Shown here piece by piece: positions 16,010 to 24,710 of a stretch of 64,000 nt of DNA (within the stretch, counting starts at the first letter, position 1; each line of letters begins with the position of its first letter). Position numbers and translations under genes: made by a program. Source of the stretch: an uncultured Lachnospiraceae bacterium (GTDB lineage Bacteria; Bacillota; Clostridia; Lachnospirales; Lachnospiraceae); NCBI GenBank assembly GCA_902779575.1, contig CACZBW010000004.1, positions 124,001 to 188,000 on the forward strand. The letters are read 5' to 3'. The notes under the pieces are model-generated. The model worked only from the letters and a program-made list of their open reading frames with translations, had not been told where the DNA came from and did not search any database.

Positions 16010-17779
16010 ATGAAAAAAACAGCGGCTTTTTTTCTTGCTCTGGCACTGACGGGGGCAATGGGACTCTCTGTCGTATCGGCGGACACGGGGACCTATACCG
16101 GCGTCGGTCAGGGAATCGACGGAGATGTTGTTGTACAGGTTGAGGCGGATGAGAACACCATTTACTCCATCGAGATTCTGGAGCAGAATGAGACGCCCGG
16201 GATCGGCTCCGTAGCCTGCGAGATTCTGCCGGGACAGATCGTGGATGCAAACAGTATCCTGGTAGATGATATTGCGGGCGCCACGGTTACCAGCAGCGCG
16301 ATCAAGACAGCCGTCAGGGAAGCGCTTGCGGAGGGAAATATCGATCCTGCGGCTTTTGAAGTGGCGCAGGAGAGCACGGAGGCTGAGGAAAAAACTTCCG
16401 TTGCACTTGACTGCGACGTCGTGATTGTCGGAGCGGGAGGCGCGGGACTGACCGCGGCCGTACGCGCGACACAGGAAGGCGCAAAGGTCCTGGTTCTCGA
16501 GAAGATGCCCATGGTTGGCGGAAACAGCCTGAAGGCATCCGGCGGCATGAACTGCGCAGGCACTAAGTTCCAGGAGGAACAGGGCATTACTGACAGCGGC
16601 GTCGAGGAGTTCATAGAAGACACCATGAACGGCGGCCACCAGCTGAATGATCCGGAACTCGTCCGGGTAATGGCTGAAAACAGCGCGTCTGCCGTAGAGT
16701 GGCTTGAGAGCATCGGCGCGCCGCTGCCGAAGGTCGCCGCGACAGGCGGTACGACTCATAAATATCTGCATTCACCCGAGGATGGAAGCCCGGTCGGCAG
16801 CTATCTGGTTGAAAAACTCAGCGCGGAAGCCGAAAAGCAGGGAATTGAGATCATGCTTGGGACAAAGGCCACGGAGATCCTCATGGAGGATGGACGTGCT
16901 GTCGGTGTGAGGGCAGAGGATGCGGAAAATGATTATACGATCAGCGCGGACGCCGTCATCCTGGCGACCGGGGGCTTCGGATCCAATTTTGAGCTGATGT
17001 GCAGCTTCAATCCGAGCCTTGCAAACGCTGTCACAACCAATCATCCGGGAGCGACCGGCGACGGAATCCTTATGGCGGAAGCAGTCGGAGCCGCGACGGT
17101 TGATATGGATCAGATCCAGCTGCATCCCACAGTCTATCAGGAGACCAGCACGCTGGTATCCGAGAAAATGCGCAGCCTGGGAGCAATTCTGGTAAATCAG
17201 GACGGCAGACGTTTCTGCAACGACCTGTCCACCCGCGACGCGGTTTCCGCGGCGGAGCTTGAGCAGGAAGGCGGATATGCCTATATTATCTTTGACCAGA
17301 ATCTGGTCGATCAGAACGCTTCCGCCCAGGGTTATATCGATAAGGGCATGACTTCCCAGGGAGAGACTTACGAGGAACTCGCCGAAAATATGGGCCTTGA
17401 AGGCGAAGCCGTTCAGAATTTCGCTGAGACCATGGATACCTGGAACCAGGCGGTTGCCAGCGGCGTGGATGAAGAGTTCGGCCGCAATAACGGTATGGAC
17501 GATGACCTTTCGACTGCTCCCTTCTATGCGATTAAGATCGCTCCCGGCATCCATCACACCATGGGCGGAATCAAGATCAACCCGGATACCGAAGTCCTCA
17601 GCACGGAAGGCGATGTGATCCCCGGTCTTTTCGCGGCAGGCGAGACCACCGGAGGCGTACACGGCGGAAACCGGATCGGCGGCAACGCGGTCTGCGACTT
17701 TGTTGTTTTCGGACGTATCGCCGGACAGAGCGCCGCTGAGTATGCGGCAGAGGCAGAGAGCGCTGACGAAGCGGCCTGA
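16010..17779 (+). CDS. Secreted FMN/FAD-dependent reductase (fumarate/urocanate reductase-like)
   Basis: Extracytoplasmic flavoprotein of 589 residues that likely reduces an unsaturated organic acid as a terminal electron acceptor. Domains: signal peptide (1-25), FMN-binding domain (about 27-105) with the covalent flavinylation motif DDIAGATVTSS (predicted FMN-Thr at 92, attached by an ApbE-type transferase), a linker, and a flavocytochrome c-type FAD domain (about 134-580) with VIVGAGGAGLTAA, GGMNCAGT, the catalytic-region Arg in NDLSTRDAVS, and GIHHTMGGIKI. There is no heme domain, so electrons reach FAD through the FMN domain. An AAGGAGG site precedes the ATG. Divergent from a LysR gene; substrate not determinable from sequence alone (fumarate, urocanate, cinnamate-type acids are all possible). 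Confidence 0.9.
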   Translation: MKKTAAFFLALALTGAMGLSVVSADTGTYTGVGQGIDGDVVVQVEADENTIYSIEILEQNETPGIGSVACEILPGQIVDANSILVDDIAGATVTSSAIKTAVREALAEGNIDPAAFEVAQESTEAEEKTSVALDCDVVIVGAGGAGLTAAVRATQEGAKVLVLEKMPMVGGNSLKASGGMNCAGTKFQEEQGITDSGVEEFIEDTMNGGHQLNDPELVRVMAENSASAVEWLESIGAPLPKVAATGGTTHKYLHSPEDGSPVGSYLVEKLSAEAEKQGIEIMLGTKATEILMEDGRAVGVRAEDAENDYTISADAVILATGGFGSNFELMCSFNPSLANAVTTNHPGATGDGILMAEAVGAATVDMDQIQLHPTVYQETSTLVSEKMRSLGAILVNQDGRRFCNDLSTRDAVSAAELEQEGGYAYIIFDQNLVDQNASAQGYIDKGMTSQGETYEELAENMGLEGEAVQNFAETMDTWNQAVASGVDEEFGRNNGMDDDLSTAPFYAIKIAPGIHHTMGGIKINPDTEVLSTEGDVIPGLFAAGETTGGVHGGNRIGGNAVCDFVVFGRIAGQSAAEYAAEAESADEAA

Positions 17780-17891
17780 CCCGTTCATTTACAGATGACC
17801 CGGCAGGCGGACAGGCCTGTCCTTCCTGAACAGACGGCAGAGACAATGGGTGGGAGAACCCGGAGAAAGATGCAGAAATCCGGGTAAAAAG

Positions 17892-17935
17892 AAAGAACAA
17901 CCGGTTCCATGAAGGGATCGGCTGTTCTTCTTTTA
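17892..17935 (+). terminator. Terminator after the secreted flavin reductase
   Basis: An imperfect stem (AGAACA...TGTTCT and GGTTCC/GGGATC parts) followed by TCTTTTAT, about 110 bases after the stop at 17779. Confidence 0.55.
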
Positions 17936-18022
17936 TACCTCTGCGGTCTTTTGCAAAGCAGCGGTTTCCGTCTCCGCATCCGGGGACCTGGTTCTATGCG
18001 AAATTCCTCTCCGAACGCGGCT

Positions 18023-18814
18023 TTAATCTCCGAGCCTGCGGATCCGGTCTTTTGTGAAGGAGTCAACCTGTTTCCATAAAGATGCAAGCTGTTTTTTATG
18101 CCTGCATAATTTTTCCGTACAATTGGCGCAGGAGATATAACCGTTCGTATTTTTGGAGAAGCGTTCCGGGTGCCGGAAAAAAGTAATCTCCCAGCGCAGG
18201 AGCAGGGCAAGTGCCATGAGAAGCAGGCTCCAGGTATACAGATGCGGGACAAAGAAGAGCGGCGTGAACATCATCGCAAAATCCCAGTTGTAGATTCTGC
18301 AGGTGACGCAGCATCTGTTCTTGAAAAACCAGCTCTGGAAAGGGCAGAAAAAGAGGATGCATATGAGATCACATACGGAAAATGCGGAGCAGAGCAGCAG
18401 CATGAAATCAACATCCAGAAGGCCAAGCATATGCAGCGCCCCGAAAATACCGTTCAGCGTGATCCAGACGATGGCGACCAGCACTGTGGCATGGTTGTCA
18501 TCGATTATGATATCCGTACGCCCGGTTTTCATGTAATTCCTGGCGAACTGCTTCTGGCAGCCCGGACTTCTTATGGCGGAAGGGAAAAAGCGGAAGAGCA
18601 TTTCGGCGGCAAACAGAAGCCAGAGGATGGTCAGAATGACCGGGTGCTTCTCAAAACGGAACAGGATGCTTTCTTTTCTGTCAACCAGCCCGCCGACCCA
18701 CAGGACAAGGAGAACCACGAAAAGCAGGGATCTCCAGGCAAGGCTGATATAATGCATAATCATTACAATGGATTTTTTATTCTCTGTTCCGGAAGGATAT
18801 TTTTCCGAATTCAT
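18023..18814 (-). CDS. Cys-rich multi-pass membrane protein of unknown function
   Basis: I do not recognise a named family for this 263-residue protein. It shows about six hydrophobic segments (near residues 25-45, 57-75, 108-130, 133-155, 178-215) and two cysteine clusters on soluble segments: NRCCVTCRIYNWD near residue 170 and YISCANCTEKLCRHKK near residue 230. The clusters resemble metal-binding knuckles, and the shared CxxC spacing suggests a bound metal or Fe-S group at the membrane face. GAGGT precedes the ATG. It is divergent from the FNT-CARF unit at 19151, so the two may share a promoter region. Confidence 0.75.
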   Translation of the reverse strand: MNSEKYPSGTENKKSIVMIMHYISLAWRSLLFVVLLVLWVGGLVDRKESILFRFEKHPVILTILWLLFAAEMLFRFFPSAIRSPGCQKQFARNYMKTGRTDIIIDDNHATVLVAIVWITLNGIFGALHMLGLLDVDFMLLLCSAFSVCDLICILFFCPFQSWFFKNRCCVTCRIYNWDFAMMFTPLFFVPHLYTWSLLLMALALLLRWEITFFRHPERFSKNTNGYISCANCTEKLCRHKKQLASLWKQVDSFTKDRIRRLGD

Positions 18815-19058
18815 GCATATACCTCACAGCTGCAGAATAGAACACGAAACGCCGGAGCGGATCTTATCATGAAAATGCCGCGCCGGGGAATTTCCGCCGG
18901 AGCGGAGCTGATTGGAATAATTATACCATGTCGGGAAAAGCCATGCAAAACAAGCTGATAAAAAGATGAGCTTGTGAAGCAGAAAGTACCCATGCAGCTT
19001 CAGGCGGGGCGGCCGGGATGCGGCACGGATCCCGGAAACACGGATGCCTGCGGAGGAT

Positions 19059-19086
19059 TTGCGAATCAGGGGGCTTATGCTATAAT
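19059..19086 (+). promoter_or_regulatory. Strong extended -10 promoter of the FNT-CARF unit
   Basis: TTGCGA (19059-19064), a 16-base spacer ending in TGC, and a consensus TATAAT (19081-19086). The transcript would start about 60 bases before the ATG at 19151. Confidence 0.65.
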
Positions 19087-19150
19087 GCAGGTGATACGGA
19101 TCTGCGGCGGCAATGCGCTGCGCCTTAACAGCAAAGAAGAGGATACTTGT

Positions 19151-19708
19151 ATGCAGAAATATCTGAACTCTGTTTTTGCCGGTTTTCTGATCGGCATAGG
19201 GAATCTGGCAATTATTTCAACGGACCGGTACGTCGGAGCCTTTCTGTTTTCCGTGGCGCTTCTGTCCATCATTGAGCTGCGGCTGCCGCTTTATACCGGA
19301 AGGATCGGGAAAATCCTGACAAACCGGAATCCTGTGGAACTGCTTCTGATGCTCTGCCTGAACGCGCTCGGGGCGATGATCCCGACCGGACTCTTTCTCC
19401 TGATGGACCCTGCCAATCTGGAAAAGCTGCAGACGGTCTGTTCAGCCAAATACTCCAGGAGTTATCTTACGCTTTTTGCCGCCGGAATTCTGTGCAATGT
19501 CCTGATTCATACAGCGGTTTCGGCAAAAAGAGAACTGATTACGGTTCTGTGCATCATGTGCTTTATTCTCTGCGGCTTTGAGCATTCCATTGCGGACGCG
19601 GGCTATCTGCCCGTCGGCGGTTCCATCCTTAAGTGGCTTGTGATTGCCGCCGGGAATACGGTGGGAGGCATAGGGACAGAGCTGCTGGTCAGGAAAGATC
19701 CCTTCTGA
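19151..19708 (+). CDS. Compact formate/nitrite transporter (FNT)-like membrane protein
   Basis: A 185-residue protein with six predicted helices and very short loops, well below the ~250-280 residues of FocA/NirC. FNT-like features: AGFLIGIGNLAI in helix 1, LYTGRIGK at the position of the gating loop, a central GFEHSIADAGYL matching the conserved G-x-E-H-S-x-A segment that carries the pore histidine, and GNTVGGIGTELL in the last helix. Characterised members are pentameric channels for formate, nitrite, hydrosulfide or lactate. The ATG at 19151 follows AGAGGA. The CARF nuclease gene begins 54 bases after its stop with no terminator between, so they are probably co-transcribed. NrfA 7 kb upstream makes nitrite a possible substrate, but the link is inference. 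Confidence 0.75.
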   Translation: MQKYLNSVFAGFLIGIGNLAIISTDRYVGAFLFSVALLSIIELRLPLYTGRIGKILTNRNPVELLLMLCLNALGAMIPTGLFLLMDPANLEKLQTVCSAKYSRSYLTLFAAGILCNVLIHTAVSAKRELITVLCIMCFILCGFEHSIADAGYLPVGGSILKWLVIAAGNTVGGIGTELLVRKDPF

Positions 19709-19762
19709 TGGAAAGAGGGAGTCCGGCAGGGACGCTGTCCTGTTTTGCGGAAGGAAGTGTAT

Positions 19763-20947
19763 ATGAAAACACTGATCGAATTATTTGATATTCGCCCGAT
19801 TGAGAATGTTCTCGGGACAGAAGTATTCCGGCCGCAGGAGACCATTGTCCTGTTTCCGCCGGAAGCAGGGTCGGAGAAACTGCTGAAGAAAACCATGGAG
19901 GAATATTTCCGCTACAGGAACTGTCCCGTGAAGGTAACAGTGGTTCCCGTCAGCCTGCTGGACGCGTCGAAGGTGGAAAAGAGGCTCCGTGAAATAATAG
20001 CATCCCACGAGGACTGCGCCATCGACATTTCCGGGGGAACTGACGCCGCCCTTTTCGCTGCAGGTTCCGTGAGCAGCGGGTGCAGCGTCGGGGTCTATAC
20101 CTACAGCCGGAAAAAACACGCTTTTTTTGAGATTAAAAATGCGCCTTATGCCAGAAACAGGCCCTGCAGCGTCACGCTGGATGTGAAGTCCTGTTTTCTG
20201 ATGGCAGGGGGAACCCTTCTTCCCGGCCGCAGCGGCCATGAAGATCCGGGTACGAGGCTGGAGCAGATCGACAGGCTGTTCCGGGTATTCCGGGAACACA
20301 GGAGGATCTGGCGGCGTCAGATCGAGTATATCCAGCAGATTTCATCGTCGGAGCCCGGAAAACTTCACGCGGCGGGACCGTCCGTTCTGAAGGTTGACCG
20401 GAGGCAGGTCAGCGCCGACCCGGCTTTCTTTACTGATCTGGAGCGGGAAGGCCTGATCTGCGGACTGGAAAACAGGGAAGGGCAGACCGCCTTCTCATTC
20501 CCGGATGAGGCGGTGAGGTTCTGGCTGCGTGACATCGGCGCGGTTCTTGAACTGCAGGTCTTCCGCTCCTGTATCGGGGCAGGATGTTTTGACGACATTG
20601 TTCTCAGCGCGGTGGTGAACTGGCAGGGAGGAACGACGCAGAGGGACGCCGTTACGAATGAGATAGACGTGGTGGCGGTAAGAGGCGTGCAGCCGCTGTT
20701 TATCAGCTGCAAGACCAGTGAGATCCGCACGGAGGCCCTGAATGAACTGGAGGTGCTGCGCAGCAGGTTCGGCGGAAAGGAATCCCGGGCCATGATCGTC
20801 ACCTCTTCCCAGGCGACAAGGAGCAGGTCCGTCATGCGCATGAGGGCAGCGGAGCTGGGGATCGAGGTGGTGGAGGCTGAAAACCTTGCGACAGAAAAGC
20901 TGGCGCAGATTCTCCGGCAGGATGAGAGCAGAATAAAGAGGAACTGA
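19763..20947 (+). CDS. DUF1887-family CARF-domain nuclease (Card1/Can2-like), no CRISPR nearby
   Basis: A 394-residue protein with the layout of cyclic-oligoadenylate-activated nucleases: an N-terminal CARF Rossmann domain (about 1-145) with the DUF1887 signature CAIDISGGTDAALFAAG at 85-101, a middle winged-helix segment (about 200-255), and a C-terminal PD-(D/E)xK nuclease domain (about 256-394). Nuclease residues are visible as Glu263 (AVLELQ), Asp302 (NEIDVV) and Lys317 (FISCKTSE); the usual Glu two residues before the Lys is Ser315. In type III CRISPR systems such proteins cleave nucleic acid when a cyclic oligoadenylate binds. No cas gene or array is in the window. The ATG at 19763 follows AAGGAAG; an upstream TTG is less likely. 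It sits behind the FNT-like gene, and an intrinsic terminator follows. Confidence 0.85.
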   Translation: MKTLIELFDIRPIENVLGTEVFRPQETIVLFPPEAGSEKLLKKTMEEYFRYRNCPVKVTVVPVSLLDASKVEKRLREIIASHEDCAIDISGGTDAALFAAGSVSSGCSVGVYTYSRKKHAFFEIKNAPYARNRPCSVTLDVKSCFLMAGGTLLPGRSGHEDPGTRLEQIDRLFRVFREHRRIWRRQIEYIQQISSSEPGKLHAAGPSVLKVDRRQVSADPAFFTDLEREGLICGLENREGQTAFSFPDEAVRFWLRDIGAVLELQVFRSCIGAGCFDDIVLSAVVNWQGGTTQRDAVTNEIDVVAVRGVQPLFISCKTSEIRTEALNELEVLRSRFGGKESRAMIVTSSQATRSRSVMRMRAAELGIEVVEAENLATEKLAQILRQDESRIKRN

Positions 20948-20982
20948 CGTTTCCTGCATATACAGACGACAGCCGGCTTAGC

Positions 20983-21008
20983 TGCGGGAAGTCCCGGGAC
21001 TTCCCGCA
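20983..21008. terminator. Perfect 26-bp palindrome between convergent genes
   Basis: TGCGGGAAGTCCC and its exact complement abut with no spacer, 35 bases after the CARF nuclease stop and 43 bases from the HydG stop. It probably terminates both transcripts, although T-runs are short. Confidence 0.6.
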
Positions 21009-21051
21009 TTAAAGACGGAACAGATAGGAACAGATAAATACCGGCCGCCTG

Positions 21052-22500
21052 TCAGAAACGGAAATCCCTGCGGCCTGAATTCCGGATATCTTCGATGTTC
21101 TGCCTTGCGATTTCCCGTGTTTTTTCCCGCGGAATGCGGTTCAGTTCCCGTTCGATCATCTCATAGCCGATCTTTTTTGTCTCCGGGGAGGCGTAGTCTT
21201 CCAGATATTCCGAAAGCGTCATCAGGGCGTTGGGATGGCAGCAGTTGAGAATCTGTCCGCTCTTGCACAGAGCCATGAAGCGGTCGCCCGTACGCCCCGC
21301 GCGGTAACATGCCGTGCAGAAGGAAGGAACGTGATTGTTTTCCATCAGCCAGCGGACCACCTCATCCAGGGTGCGCTGATCAGAGACATCGAACTGTTCC
21401 GTGTCGTGCGGGCGTTCTTTTTCTGTGTATCCGCCCACGGAGGTCCTGGACGCTCCGCTGATCTGGGAGATGCCGAGGCGGAGCAGCCTGCCGCGGACAG
21501 CCTGGCTTTCTCTTGTGGAGATGATCATGCCGGTATAGGGTACGGCGAGCCGGATGCAGGCTGTGATCTTTGCGAAGGTCTCATCGTCGATCCCGTTGTC
21601 GAAGGCGTCCGGATCGATGTCGTCCGCGTGCTTCACTCTGGGAACGCTGATGGTATGCGGGCCGACTCCGTGGACCGCTTCCAGGTGCTCCGCGTGCATC
21701 AGGAGTCCGGCGAACTCGTAGCGGTAAAGCTCAAGACCGAACAGGACGCCCAGTCCCACGTCGTCGATTCCGCCCTCCATCGCGCGGTCCATGGCTTCCG
21801 TATGATAGTCGTAATCATGTTTGGGACCGGTCGGATGGAGTCTTAAATAGCTCTCTTTGTGGTAGGTTTCCTGGAAGAGAATATAAGTACCGATTCCGGC
21901 TTCCTTGAGCTTCCGGTAATTGTCCACTGTCGTAGCGGCGATATTGACGTTCACCCGCCTGATGTCGCCGTTTTTGTGATGGACGGAGTAGATTGTTTTA
22001 ATGCAGTCCAGGATATATTCGATCGGATTATTCACCGGATCCTCACCGGCTTCAATGGCAAGCCGCTTATGGCCCATATCCTGCAGCGCGATCACCTCGG
22101 AACGGACCTCATCCTGGGTCAGTTTTTTCCTTGCGATATGCTTGTTTTTCAGGTGATAGGGGCAGTAGAGGCAGCCGTTGACGCAATAGTTGGAAAGATA
22201 CAGAGGCGCGAAGATGACGATCCGGTTTCCGTAATAGGCCATCTTGATCTCTTCGGCGATTTTATAGATCTCTTCAATTTTCCCGGGAATTTCACAGGCA
22301 AGAAGCACAGACGCCTCCCTGTGCGTCAGACCGGAACATACCCAGCCTTTTTCCCCTTTCTTCGGACGTGCCTTTTCAAGGATTCTGTCGATCAGTTCAA
22401 TATTGTTTTTGTTTGCTTCGGCGTAGGCAAGGGTTTCCCGGATTTCCCCGTCGTTGATAAATTCTTCCGCTTTCAGTGATGCTGGATTATATACCGCCAT
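21052..22500 (-). CDS. hydG: [FeFe]-hydrogenase maturase HydG (radical SAM, tyrosine lyase)
   Basis: Radical SAM enzyme of 482 residues that splits tyrosine to make CO and cyanide ligands for the hydrogenase H-cluster. The SAM-cluster motif is CVNGCLYC (Cys106, 110, 113), and the C-terminal CTACYRAGRTGDRFMALCK is the HydG-specific CxxC...C site for the auxiliary cluster, which separates it from the related ThiH. An AGGAG site five bases before the ATG at 22500 fixes the start; the extension to 22527 is rejected. HydE, HydF and the hydrogenase are not in the window. It indicates a fermentative H2-cycling anaerobe. Confidence 0.93.
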   Translation of the reverse strand: MAVYNPASLKAEEFINDGEIRETLAYAEANKNNIELIDRILEKARPKKGEKGWVCSGLTHREASVLLACEIPGKIEEIYKIAEEIKMAYYGNRIVIFAPLYLSNYCVNGCLYCPYHLKNKHIARKKLTQDEVRSEVIALQDMGHKRLAIEAGEDPVNNPIEYILDCIKTIYSVHHKNGDIRRVNVNIAATTVDNYRKLKEAGIGTYILFQETYHKESYLRLHPTGPKHDYDYHTEAMDRAMEGGIDDVGLGVLFGLELYRYEFAGLLMHAEHLEAVHGVGPHTISVPRVKHADDIDPDAFDNGIDDETFAKITACIRLAVPYTGMIISTRESQAVRGRLLRLGISQISGASRTSVGGYTEKERPHDTEQFDVSDQRTLDEVVRWLMENNHVPSFCTACYRAGRTGDRFMALCKSGQILNCCHPNALMTLSEYLEDYASPETKKIGYEMIERELNRIPREKTREIARQNIEDIRNSGRRDFRF

Positions 22501-22937
22501 GTTCTCCTCATTTCTTCCTCTGTGCACAGGATCTCAATTCTAATACGTTTCCCCGGATATTCTTTGCGCGCGAAAAGCGCTCAAAGCCTTGTGCCGCGCA
22601 TCCTGCAGAGCAGGTTTTCCGCTGTGCAGCGCTGCGTATGCAGGCAGGGGAACCGTTTCCGGGCTTTCCTGCACAAAAAAAGCCGCACCTGCCTTACAGA
22701 CAGATACGGCGGAAAGAAACAGAGCTGCGGCATGCAGTTCCTGCAGTCCGGAACGTCCGAAGAAGCAGTCACAATGCCGGAGAAGTGAAAGGCGGACCGG
22801 CTTCCCGGCCGGAATCCGCGCTGCGCCGAAGATGGTTCGGCGTATTCGCCATACCTTGCTGTCAGAAGATTCCCGGAAATCCGGAATCCTCTTTTCATCA
22901 GGCAGTGGTCTTATGCTACAACGCTGCGGGAGAAATG
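22501..22937. other. Intergenic region between hydG and the SpoIIE-type phosphatase gene
   Basis: 437 bases without a convincing gene. It contains the minus-strand terminator at 22675-22710 and, near 22567-22588, the sequence GCGCTCAAAGCC in a context shared with the flank of the dispersed repeat at 30989-31013. Overlapping reading frames here lack ribosome binding sites and recognisable motifs. Confidence 0.6.
22675..22710 (-). terminator. Terminator for the SpoIIE-type phosphatase gene
   Basis: On the minus strand a 9-bp stem (CCGTATCTG / CAGGTGCGG) is followed by a run of seven T. It lies about 230 bases past the stop at 22938. Confidence 0.65.
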
Positions 22938-24710
22938 TCAAGACGGACCTTTGTAAGACAGACAGAGCATGGTAAGATCATCAAACTGCTCGGCGTCTTT
23001 CACGAAGGTGTTTACGCCTTTCCTGACATTCGCCAGGAGTTTCTGCGGATCGGCTTCCGGATCCCGGTTGAGGGCGACGAGCATGTTGCCGGTCCCGAAC
23101 ATTCTGTTCCGGGCGTCGGTTGCTTCCGGTACACCGTCCGTGTAAAGGAACAGCTTGTCGCCGGGTTCAAGGGTAAAGCTGTATTCCGGATATCTGATCC
23201 CTTCCATTCCGCCGATGACAAATCCGTGTTTGTCTTTCATCAGGCTGAAGCGGCCGTCTTTCATCAGGGCCGGATATTCATGGCCCGCATTGGATGCCGT
23301 GATGATTCCGGTGCTGATTTCCAGGATGCCGAGCCAGACCGTGACGAACATCTGCTCCTGGTTGTTGGCGCAGATCGAATCGTTCGCCTTGGAAAGAATC
23401 TCGGCGGGATGCAGGCTCAGCATCCCGTTGCTCTGCAGGGTGATTTTGGAGACCATCATAAAGAGCGCGCCCGGGACGCCTTTGCCGGATACGTCTGCGA
23501 TCGTCAGACAAAGATGGTCGTCGTCTATCATGTAGAAATCATAGAAATCGCCGCCGACTTCCTTCGCGGGAACCATGGAGGCGTATATGTCAAATTCCTT
23601 CCGGTCCGGAAAAGCCGGAAAGACATGGGGAAGCATGGCTGCCTGAATCCGGGTGGCCAGGGAAAGTTCCGCCCGGATCCGCTCTCTTTCCGATGTAATA
23701 TGCTTTATCTCGTCCAGGTAAGCGTCGATCTCCGTCGCAAGGTCTGAAAAATCGTCCGCCAGCTGGCCGATCTCATTGTCCGACCGTATCTTCGACAGGT
23801 TTCTTGTGACGGTTGCGCTGTCTTTTTCTTTTCTGTAAATATCGATATTGTTCGATACCTTCTTCAGGGGCTTCAGAACAAATATATACACGAGCAGAAG
23901 GCACAGAAGGGAGAGCACGAGCTGGTTGATCATGGCAAAATTCGTGCCCACAAGTGTCTGGGTCCTGATACTGGTCCGCAGGCCGGAAAGGTCGTAGGTC
24001 ATACCGATCAGGATCTGCGTCCCGCCGGCTGAACACAGGAAGGAATAATAATCCATATAGTTTCCTGCATGCGCGAGATGGCTGGAACTGGCCAGGGCGC
24101 TCCGCATGGCGTCCTGCTGGCTCTCCGTGACCGTAACGGTATGGCCGAGCGGATAGACCTGCTCATAGTCTGTTCCCCGGACCGAATCTTCATCCGCTCC
24201 GCTGAACAGGAAGAACTGTGACTCGTACGGGGCTTCCGTAGCCAGGCAGAACAGGTAATCGATCCTGTAGGTCTGTTTGATCTGGTCGAATCGTGAATTC
24301 AGCCAGGAATAAACAATCTCGGCGCAGAGCTTCCGGTCCTCCTCCGGGAGCGCTTCCAGCTGGGAAGATTCCGCGTAACGGAGCTGGAGATCCGGATGCC
24401 GGGAAGAGAAGAGCGCGCTTTTTTCCGCTGTAATGCTGTCGGCGCTGAACTCTGCGTCATATTCGATATCAAGGCTGTCGGGATGTTCATACCAGTAGCA
24501 GAGGAACCACTCATAAGCCGGATATTCCGTCACAGAGCGGCGCACCTCCTCGGCAATCTGTTTTGCGAGTCTCTCGATTCCTCTCTTGACGCTTCTGTCA
24601 GAAAGCTGTTTTTCCGTGATAAAAGTAAATAATCCCGTCGTCAGGATACTGACAAAAAACAGTATTGAGACATGCAGGAAGATTCCGCCTCTTCGTTTTC
24701 TTTCTCTCAT
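22938..24710 (-). CDS. Membrane-bound SpoIIE/RsbU-type PP2C phosphatase with extracellular sensor
   Basis: Signal-transduction phosphatase of 590 residues. Layout: N-terminal helix (about 12-35), an extracytoplasmic sensor (about 36-260), a second helix (about 262-285, LVLSLLCLLLVYIFVLKPLK), a HAMP domain with DNEIGQLADDFSDLATEID, a coiled linker, and a C-terminal PP2C domain. Metal-binding motifs are PAKEVGGDFYDFYMIDDDHL and IADVSGKGVPGALFMMVSKI, with SNAGHEYP and LYTDGVPEATD later. Members usually dephosphorylate an anti-anti-sigma factor. No anti-sigma partner is adjacent, so the target must lie elsewhere. The ATG at 24710 follows AAGGA at about 12 bases. Confidence 0.9.
   Translation of the reverse strand: MRERKRRGGIFLHVSILFFVSILTTGLFTFITEKQLSDRSVKRGIERLAKQIAEEVRRSVTEYPAYEWFLCYWYEHPDSLDIEYDAEFSADSITAEKSALFSSRHPDLQLRYAESSQLEALPEEDRKLCAEIVYSWLNSRFDQIKQTYRIDYLFCLATEAPYESQFFLFSGADEDSVRGTDYEQVYPLGHTVTVTESQQDAMRSALASSSHLAHAGNYMDYYSFLCSAGGTQILIGMTYDLSGLRTSIRTQTLVGTNFAMINQLVLSLLCLLLVYIFVLKPLKKVSNNIDIYRKEKDSATVTRNLSKIRSDNEIGQLADDFSDLATEIDAYLDEIKHITSERERIRAELSLATRIQAAMLPHVFPAFPDRKEFDIYASMVPAKEVGGDFYDFYMIDDDHLCLTIADVSGKGVPGALFMMVSKITLQSNGMLSLHPAEILSKANDSICANNQEQMFVTVWLGILEISTGIITASNAGHEYPALMKDGRFSLMKDKHGFVIGGMEGIRYPEYSFTLEPGDKLFLYTDGVPEATDARNRMFGTGNMLVALNRDPEADPQKLLANVRKGVNTFVKDAEQFDDLTMLCLSYKGPS

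Noticed and set aside
19763-20947. Possible type III CRISPR locus
   Set aside because: The CARF nuclease suggested one, but I found no repeat-spacer array, Cas10 (GGDD polymerase) or other Cas protein in the window.
21052-22500. Thiamine biosynthesis ThiH
   Set aside because: The C-terminal CxxC...C cluster-binding segment is specific for HydG, and no thi genes flank it.
22581-22898. 105-codon minus-strand frame between hydG and the phosphatase gene
   Set aside because: Cys/Arg-rich with no ribosome binding site; it crosses a terminator.
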